Source: Candidatus Melainabacteria bacterium (GTDB lineage Bacteria; Cyanobacteriota; Vampirovibrionia; Obscuribacterales; Obscuribacteraceae). From it: a stretch of 64,000 nucleotides of DNA. Location of the stretch: assembly GCA_016212515.1 (NCBI GenBank), contig JACRFZ010000076.1, forward strand, positions 1 to 64,000. Direction: 5' to 3'. The notes beneath the pieces are model-generated. The model worked only from the letters and a program-made list of their open reading frames with translations, was not told the DNA's origin and searched no databases. The position numbers and the translations under genes are program-made. Positions 59,439 to 64,000 of the stretch are shown here, piece by piece; the stretch's first letter is position 1, and every line of letters starts with the position of its first letter.

Positions 59439-60611
59439 GTGCTTGAGCGAGCGGATAAACAAGAGAAACCTGCCAAAAACTTCGAAATGAAGGCCAACAT
59501 CAAGGTTGTTGGTTGCGGCGGCGCGGGATCCAATGCCGTCAACAGAATGATTGCGGCTGGTTTAAATGGTGTGGAATTCTGGTCCTGCAATACCGACGCT
59601 CAAGCGCTTGATCTGTCGGCTGCTAAGAATCGTCTGCAAATCGGGTCTAAGCTGACCCGCGGTCTGGGTGCAGGCGGCAACCCCAACATCGGTCAGAAAG
59701 CTGCCGAGGAAAGCCGCGAAGAAATCGCCCAGGCTCTGCAGGGCGCTGATATGGTCTTTATCGCCGCCGGTATGGGTGGTGGTACCGGCACTGGTGCAGC
59801 TCCCATTGTCGCGGAAGTGGCAAAAGAGCAAGGCGCGCTTACGGTAGGCGTCGTATCCCGTCCCTTCCTTTTCGAAGGCAAGCGCAGAAGCAATCAAGCC
59901 GATTCCGGCATTAACGAAATTCGTTCCCGCGTCGATACTCTCATCGTCATCCCCAACCAGAGACTTCTGGAAGTTGTGGATCATAGAGCTTCCATGCAGG
60001 AAGCCTTTGTGGAAGCCGACAAAGTGCTCATGCAGGGTGTGCAGGGTATTTCCGACATCATTACCGTGCCTGGTCTAATCAACGTCGACTTTGCCGACGT
60101 CAAAGCCGTGATGCAAACCGCCGGCTCCGCCCTCATGGGAGTTGGACGTGCCACCGGCGAAGGTCGTGCGGTGGAAGCGGCTCGCAATGCCATCAACAGC
60201 CCCTTGCTGGAAACCACTATTGACGGTGCCTCCGGCGTTATCTTCAACGTCACCGGCGGTCCCGACCTCACCTTGCACGAAGTGCAAGAAGCTGCCAACG
60301 TCATCTACTCTGCCGTCTCCGACGAAGCCAACATCATATTTGGTGCCGTTCTCGACGACAGACTGCACGGCGAAGTGCTCATTACCGTTATCGCCACAGG
60401 CTTCGATATGCTTGTGCAATCCCAGCCCCGGGCTCGCCAGACCCAGGCTCCCGCCCAGGGGCGTGAGCAACAGGCTCCGCGTCCGGATGTGCCGAGACGC
60501 GAGACGGTGCAGCAGCAGCAGCCGCAACCGCAAAGCGAAATCAAGAAAGTGGCATCCGACATCCTCGATATCCCTGAGTTCCTCAAGGCGAGAAACGGAA
60601 ACGGTCGCTAA
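59439..60611 (+). CDS. ftsZ: Cell-division GTPase FtsZ
   Basis: The tubulin-like protein of the division ring, 390 residues. [13 protein letters not shown], the GTP-binding [10 protein letters not shown] (near 113), [11 protein letters not shown] (T7 loop) and the [16 protein letters not shown] segment are present. The C-terminal linker is Gln/Pro-rich and ends in the [14 protein letters not shown] tail that binds FtsA or other partners. The start is GTG 59439. No mur or ftsA genes are next to it, so it lies outside the usual dcw cluster, as in cyanobacteria. Confidence 0.97.
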   Translation: MLERADKQEKPAKNFEMKANIKVVGCGGAGSNAVNRMIAAGLNGVEFWSCNTDAQALDLSAAKNRLQIGSKLTRGLGAGGNPNIGQKAAEESREEIAQALQGADMVFIAAGMGGGTGTGAAPIVAEVAKEQGALTVGVVSRPFLFEGKRRSNQADSGINEIRSRVDTLIVIPNQRLLEVVDHRASMQEAFVEADKVLMQGVQGISDIITVPGLINVDFADVKAVMQTAGSALMGVGRATGEGRAVEAARNAINSPLLETTIDGASGVIFNVTGGPDLTLHEVQEAANVIYSAVSDEANIIFGAVLDDRLHGEVLITVIATGFDMLVQSQPRARQTQAPAQGREQQAPRPDVPRRETVQQQQPQPQSEIKKVASDILDIPEFLKARNGNGR

Positions 60612-60630
60612 TATACAACCTGATATAGAA

Positions 60631-60660
60631 AGAAAGAGGGGGAGCAATTCCCCTCTTTCT
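60631..60660. terminator. Terminator after ftsZ
   Basis: AGAAAGAGGGG pairs perfectly with CCCCTCTTTCT (11 bases, eight-base loop), 20 bases after the ftsZ stop, then ATTTG. It also overlaps the end of the convergent gene at 60659. Confidence 0.8.
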
Positions 60661-61579
60661 ATTTGAAAAAGAGCTGCACGGTGAAGTCGGCCGGATCTGA
60701 AGGAGAACGGGGCATATTGTGCCAGAGTTTGACCACTCCCCTGGCCGGCAGCGCCTTCAGCCCGATGTCGAAAAGCTTGTCGTTATACGGGCTCATATTG
60801 TTGCAACCGCCTGGATATCCGCAGGATGGTCCACTGTGGATGTATTGGTCTATGGCTACCAGAGAGCCGACTTTCATCAGGTTATTACTGTCGGTGCTGG
60901 AGAGGCACAGCCAGTTGTAACCCAAATCTCGGGCATTGTAGGCAACCAGATCAAGCTTGGCTGAGGGTACCGGCTGGGAAGCTCTGGTGGCATTCTCGGT
61001 GGCGCGCAGAAAGGCTGAAACGTCATATCCTATTTCTTCCCGTCTTTCCCTGGCGTAGAAGACGGCGCTTGCCGGCGGACATTCCAGGGGCATGGCGGTA
61101 TTACTGAGTTCTTCCTGGGAACTGAACTGGTTTTCGTCAAAGGCAAACTTTTCCATAATCAAGTTGGCTTGCACAAGCAGGAAGGGATTGTTTAAAAAGC
61201 GGGACTCTTCTCCATCACCTTCGATGGAACGCATGCCCGGTCCGTAAAAGATTTGCCCGCGCATGCCCCACCACGGTTTGCCGTCTTCTATGGCATCGAA
61301 GACGGCGGACGTTGGCAGATACTGATAGCAAAGCAACTCGGGATGTTGGTATAGATATTGACGCCGCCTATCAAGCACTTCCTGCTTGCTGAGAAAGTTA
61401 AGGGCTGATGGCGGATTAACGCTCAAGTAAACGGGGCTGCTTACTTTTGCAGCCTGGCCCACTGCCAATCTGTTTACCGACTGAGCCTGTACTTTCAGCA
61501 CGGCTCTACCAAGGATAAGAAGGCTTACGGCAAGAGCCGACAGAAGCCAGAGTCTTTTCCCTGATGTCAGAGCTTTCAT
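60659..61579 (-). CDS. Secreted protein of unknown function
   Basis: About 306 residues from ATG 61579; a longer form from 61687 would overlap mtnA. Residues about 8-30 form a signal anchor (LWLLSALAVSLLILGRAVL). The rest is a globular domain with several Cys pairs (SGPSCGYPGGCNNMSPYND, LLCYQYLPTSAVF) and many aromatic residues. I do not recognise it. It diverges from mtnA with 58 bases between. Confidence 0.6.
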   Translation of the reverse strand: MKALTSGKRLWLLSALAVSLLILGRAVLKVQAQSVNRLAVGQAAKVSSPVYLSVNPPSALNFLSKQEVLDRRRQYLYQHPELLCYQYLPTSAVFDAIEDGKPWWGMRGQIFYGPGMRSIEGDGEESRFLNNPFLLVQANLIMEKFAFDENQFSSQEELSNTAMPLECPPASAVFYARERREEIGYDVSAFLRATENATRASQPVPSAKLDLVAYNARDLGYNWLCLSSTDSNNLMKVGSLVAIDQYIHSGPSCGYPGGCNNMSPYNDKLFDIGLKALPARGVVKLWHNMPRSPSDPADFTVQLFFK

Positions 61580-61637
61580 AAGGCGACCTCGTGTTCTATT
61601 ATTTAAGTCTACATCGGCAAAGGTATACGAGGTTCTC

Positions 61638-62693
61638 ATGGCGGGTCTTGAAAGTGGTCTTCTACCCTTTGAATTCGACGGGCACAAACTCAGTTTAATA
61701 GACCAGAGAGCTTTGCCTTTCGCGGAAGTCTACTTCGATGCCACTGAATTTGACAATCTTTTGTACGCCGTGCGGGAAATGGTGGTACGCGGTGCTCCCT
61801 CCATTGGTGCCGTGGCGGCCTTCGGGCATGCACTGACGGTGAAGCGGCACGGCAGCGACTGGTCGAAAATAGAAGCCGACCGGGAAAAATTGTTGGCCAC
61901 GCGACCTACTGCCGTCAATCTAAAATTTGCCGTCGATAAAGTGCATGAGGCAGCCCGCTTGGCTCTGGCTCAGGGTCCCCAGTGCTCTGCCGAAGCGGCC
62001 ATGGCCGAAGCCAGGCGACTTCTTTCGGAGTTGGTGGATGCCAATCGCTCCATGAGCGAACACGGTCTGGAATTGGTGCCGGCCGGGTCCGGTATCCTCA
62101 CCCACTGCAATGCCGGCCCCCTGGCGGCTTGTGGTTATGGTACCGCCCTTGGTGTGATACGGTCCGCCCATTTTGCCGGCCGCAACATCAATGTATTTGT
62201 GGACGAAACGCGTCCTCGCAATCAGGGTGCCCGCCTCACACTCTTTGAACTAATGCGGGATCAAGTTCCCTGCACCCTGGTCTGTGAAACCATGACCAGC
62301 TATTTGATGTCCTCCGGCAAGGTAGATCTTGTAATTACAGGCGCCGATAGAATTGCCAGAAACGGTGATACAGCGAACAAAATCGGTACTTACAATTTAG
62401 CGGTATTAGCCAGGCATTTCGGTCTGCCTTTCTATATAGCGGCGCCTCTTTCCACCTTTGATGCTGACACGGCGGAGGGTTCTGACATACCCATCGAGAT
62501 GCGTGATCAGGCGGAGGTTTTGACCCTGGATGGACAGCCTCATACGCCTGCGGGGGCTAAGGCTCTCAATCCATCTTTTGATGTGACTCCGGCCGAGCTA
62601 ATCACTGCCATTATCACCGAGAAGGGAATACTGAGAGCGCCCTACAAACCTGCCATAGAGGCTTACTTAAAAAGCCAGTATTCAATGGCATAA
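61638..62693 (+). CDS. mtnA: Methylthioribose-1-phosphate isomerase
   Basis: Isomerises 5-methylthioribose 1-phosphate to the ribulose form in methionine salvage. The eIF2B-like fold is clear: VRGAPSIGAVAAFG, the catalytic cysteine in SGILTHCNAGPLA, the aspartate in TGADRIARNGDTANKIGTY, and ETRPRNQGARLT. At 351 residues it is of normal length. The ATG follows GAGG. No other mtn gene is in the window. Its 3' end overlaps the next gene tail to tail by about 30 bases. Confidence 0.94.
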   Translation: MAGLESGLLPFEFDGHKLSLIDQRALPFAEVYFDATEFDNLLYAVREMVVRGAPSIGAVAAFGHALTVKRHGSDWSKIEADREKLLATRPTAVNLKFAVDKVHEAARLALAQGPQCSAEAAMAEARRLLSELVDANRSMSEHGLELVPAGSGILTHCNAGPLAACGYGTALGVIRSAHFAGRNINVFVDETRPRNQGARLTLFELMRDQVPCTLVCETMTSYLMSSGKVDLVITGADRIARNGDTANKIGTYNLAVLARHFGLPFYIAAPLSTFDADTAEGSDIPIEMRDQAEVLTLDGQPHTPAGAKALNPSFDVTPAELITAIITEKGILRAPYKPAIEAYLKSQYSMA

Positions 62694-63247
62694 GAGATGG
62701 CGAAGATGCCACTGAGGGTGGCACTACCGGCAAAGCGATACTGGGGTTTGATCTTTTGTTGAATTATATAGTTGCCGACAATGGAGATAGGCAAGTTAGC
62801 CAGGAATGCCTTCAGACCAAGCATGAGAAAATGCGGAACCGCCTCGCCTATAGGCATGGACACCTGAAAGTTATGGGTGGATAGATATATAAAGAAGACA
62901 TGCCTGGCAATCCAGAGCGGGTTGAAATAGAGCATGGCAAAGCCGGTTCGCCCCAGCCAGTTAAGAACGAAGCTGCCATCCACAGCTTCTCTGAAAACGT
63001 AACGAAGCGGGCTATTTTCCACTTTCCGGTTATCGACCTTGATACTCTCCAGAATTTTGAACCAGCGGGGAATCTCAAAGCGATAAAGCACGCTGCCCAC
63101 TAAGGCAATGGTGATTATTCGCGGCCAGGAGATAGCACTGGGGGAAAAGCCCGCGAGAATTAGTTGCCCAAGAAAATCGCCCAGCGGGTAGAGAAGTAGA
63201 CCAACCAGTAAATTGATGCGATTTTGTATTTGATCTTTTGCCTGCAT
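62663..63247 (-). CDS. Small integral membrane protein
   Basis: A 194-residue protein with about four to five hydrophobic segments (LVGLLLYPLGDFLGQLILAG, PLWIARHVFFIYLSTHNF, FLANLPISIVGNYIIQ, FAGSATLSGIFAISYAIEYW). The pattern is faintly like the Mpv17/AlaE type of small membrane proteins but no motif is decisive. Its 3' end overlaps mtnA by 31 bases. Confidence 0.65.
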   Translation of the reverse strand: MQAKDQIQNRINLLVGLLLYPLGDFLGQLILAGFSPSAISWPRIITIALVGSVLYRFEIPRWFKILESIKVDNRKVENSPLRYVFREAVDGSFVLNWLGRTGFAMLYFNPLWIARHVFFIYLSTHNFQVSMPIGEAVPHFLMLGLKAFLANLPISIVGNYIIQQKIKPQYRFAGSATLSGIFAISYAIEYWLFK

Positions 63248-63359
63248 TTATGCCTGGTATTGTGGCTATTGCGCGGGACCTCTGTCAAGTCGAGCAAATC
63301 TTGCTATAAATAAGTTGGTTGGTTCAATCTTTTACTTCTAAAGTAGCAAAGGTAAAATC

Positions 63360-63752
63360 ATGAAGCAGGAAAAACTCAAAACTCCCAGCCGCCTGGCTTT
63401 GATTTTGGCGCTTGCCTGGTTTCCCTTTTCTTCAGCGGCTGCTGCCGATGCCCAGGGGTTATTGCGTTACGATTTTCGTCTGGAACATATTAGTTGTGCC
63501 CGCTGTATTTTGAATGTGCGACAGGCTTTGCGCAAGACGGCCGGTGTCCAAAAGTGCGAGATTGCTTTGCGCAAACCCTACGGTGCCGTTCTTATTGTAG
63601 ACGGGGCCAAGGTAAACGAAGCCGTGATAAAGAAGGTGGTTGATAGTGCTGATCCCGCTACCCATCCTCAGGCCGTAGACTTCCTCAGTGAGCCGGTCAA
63701 AGCCGTGCCCGCCGTGCTATTACCAAAACACAACGGGCTCAAGAAAAACTAA
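63360..63752 (+). CDS. Secreted HMA-like metal-binding protein
   Basis: A 130-residue protein. A signal peptide (to about residue 30, ending AAAAD) is followed by a heavy-metal-associated fold: ISCARCILNVRQALRKTAGV holds a CxxC metal site like that of copper chaperones, then CEIALRKPYGAVLIVDG. It may bind copper or another metal in the periplasm. The N-terminal strand (LRYDFRLEH) fits the ferredoxin-like fold. Confidence 0.75.
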   Translation: MKQEKLKTPSRLALILALAWFPFSSAAAADAQGLLRYDFRLEHISCARCILNVRQALRKTAGVQKCEIALRKPYGAVLIVDGAKVNEAVIKKVVDSADPATHPQAVDFLSEPVKAVPAVLLPKHNGLKKN

Positions 63753-63767
63753 AACAGGCCCGTCGGG

Positions 63768-64000
63768 TCAGGGCGGCAAAACGGCAACTACGGGTTCCAG
63801 AGCATCGGCGCGGAATTGCAGACTGGATGGTCCCAGGGGTACCGGCACAGGGAAGTTGCAGGTGACCGTGGTTTGCACGTAGGCCTGAGCATTGGCATAG
63901 GTCAGGTTGTAGTTATTGTAGACACAGATTTTCGAACCGCCGCCTGTTTTCTGGAATTCTGCTACCACCTGGGCAACAGCCGAGTTAGCCGCTCCGGCGT
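63768..64000 (-). CDS. TadE-like pilus or secreted protein (partial)
   Basis: A minus-strand frame open from the right edge to TGA at 63768. The visible end, AVAQVVAEFQKTGGGSK and CVYNNYNLTYANAQAYVQTT, resembles the C-terminal part of TadE/TadG-like pilus proteins. The start lies outside the window, so only about 77 residues are seen. Identification is tentative. Confidence 0.4.
   Translation of the reverse strand, partial: AGAANSAVAQVVAEFQKTGGGSKICVYNNYNLTYANAQAYVQTTVTCNFPVPVPLGPSSLQFRADALEPVVAVLPP

Overview
The window reads as a chromosomal segment of a non-photosynthetic bacterium with two membranes (secreted and TonB/ExbBD-type proteins). My best guess is a Melainabacteria/Vampirovibrionia lineage near Obscuribacterales. 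This is an inference from a cyanobacteria-like FtsZ, many secreted TPR and proline-rich proteins, and frequent GTG/TTG starts; no rRNA or other taxonomic marker is present. No tRNA, rRNA, CRISPR array, insertion sequence or prophage was seen.

Layout. 1-8.8 kb: nicotinate phosphoribosyltransferase (pncB), then a minus-strand operon sppA-YIP1-miaA, a secreted helical protein, and a zinc-ribbon protein with nine copies of an LRSPILGG-like motif. 9-15.9 kb: a secreted VirB10-like protein, two paralogous TonB-like proteins, ExbB and ExbD (an energy-transduction module), then aroE. 15.9-22.3 kb: SCP2-domain protein, DUF721/DciA-like protein with a zinc ribbon, ftsEX, two cyclophilins and three secreted proteins of unknown role. 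22.4-30.2 kb: a very large secreted S55-peptidase/beta-propeller protein, an amino-acid permease and a TPR protein. 30.2-34.5 kb: an AT-richer accessory stretch with small orphan genes, a possible immunity-type protein, a MarR regulator and an aldo/keto reductase. 34.5-38 kb: Hsp20 with a structured leader, then a four-gene cluster around an MNIO (DUF692) enzyme. 38-46.2 kb: YmdB-type phosphodiesterase, a PHP phosphoesterase gene broken by one in-frame TAA, a thioredoxin-fold protein, and the radical SAM/DUF2344 fusion coupled to RNase E/G. 46.3-52 kb: fur-feoA-zinc-ribbon operon and uvrA. 52-64 kb: a proline/glutamine-rich protein, a Ser/Thr kinase with a DUF445 protein, two TPR proteins, ftsZ, mtnA, a metal-binding HMA-like secreted protein and a partial pilin-like gene.

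Most promising system. At 35.5-38.0 kb a secreted Lys/Pro-rich protein, an MNIO-family iron oxidase, a 68-residue helical protein and a secreted TPR-like protein lie in one direction with almost no spacing. The TPR-like protein's only two cysteines are in a C-terminal DPCPACGRG tail. MNIO enzymes modify cysteine, aspartate or asparagine in ribosomal peptides, so this looks like an undescribed modification system acting on the tail of a folded secreted protein. A three-unit 14-bp tandem repeat precedes the candidate substrate gene. About 0.3 kb away, the Hsp20 leader holds a multi-branched RNA candidate closed by a perfect 13-bp stem.
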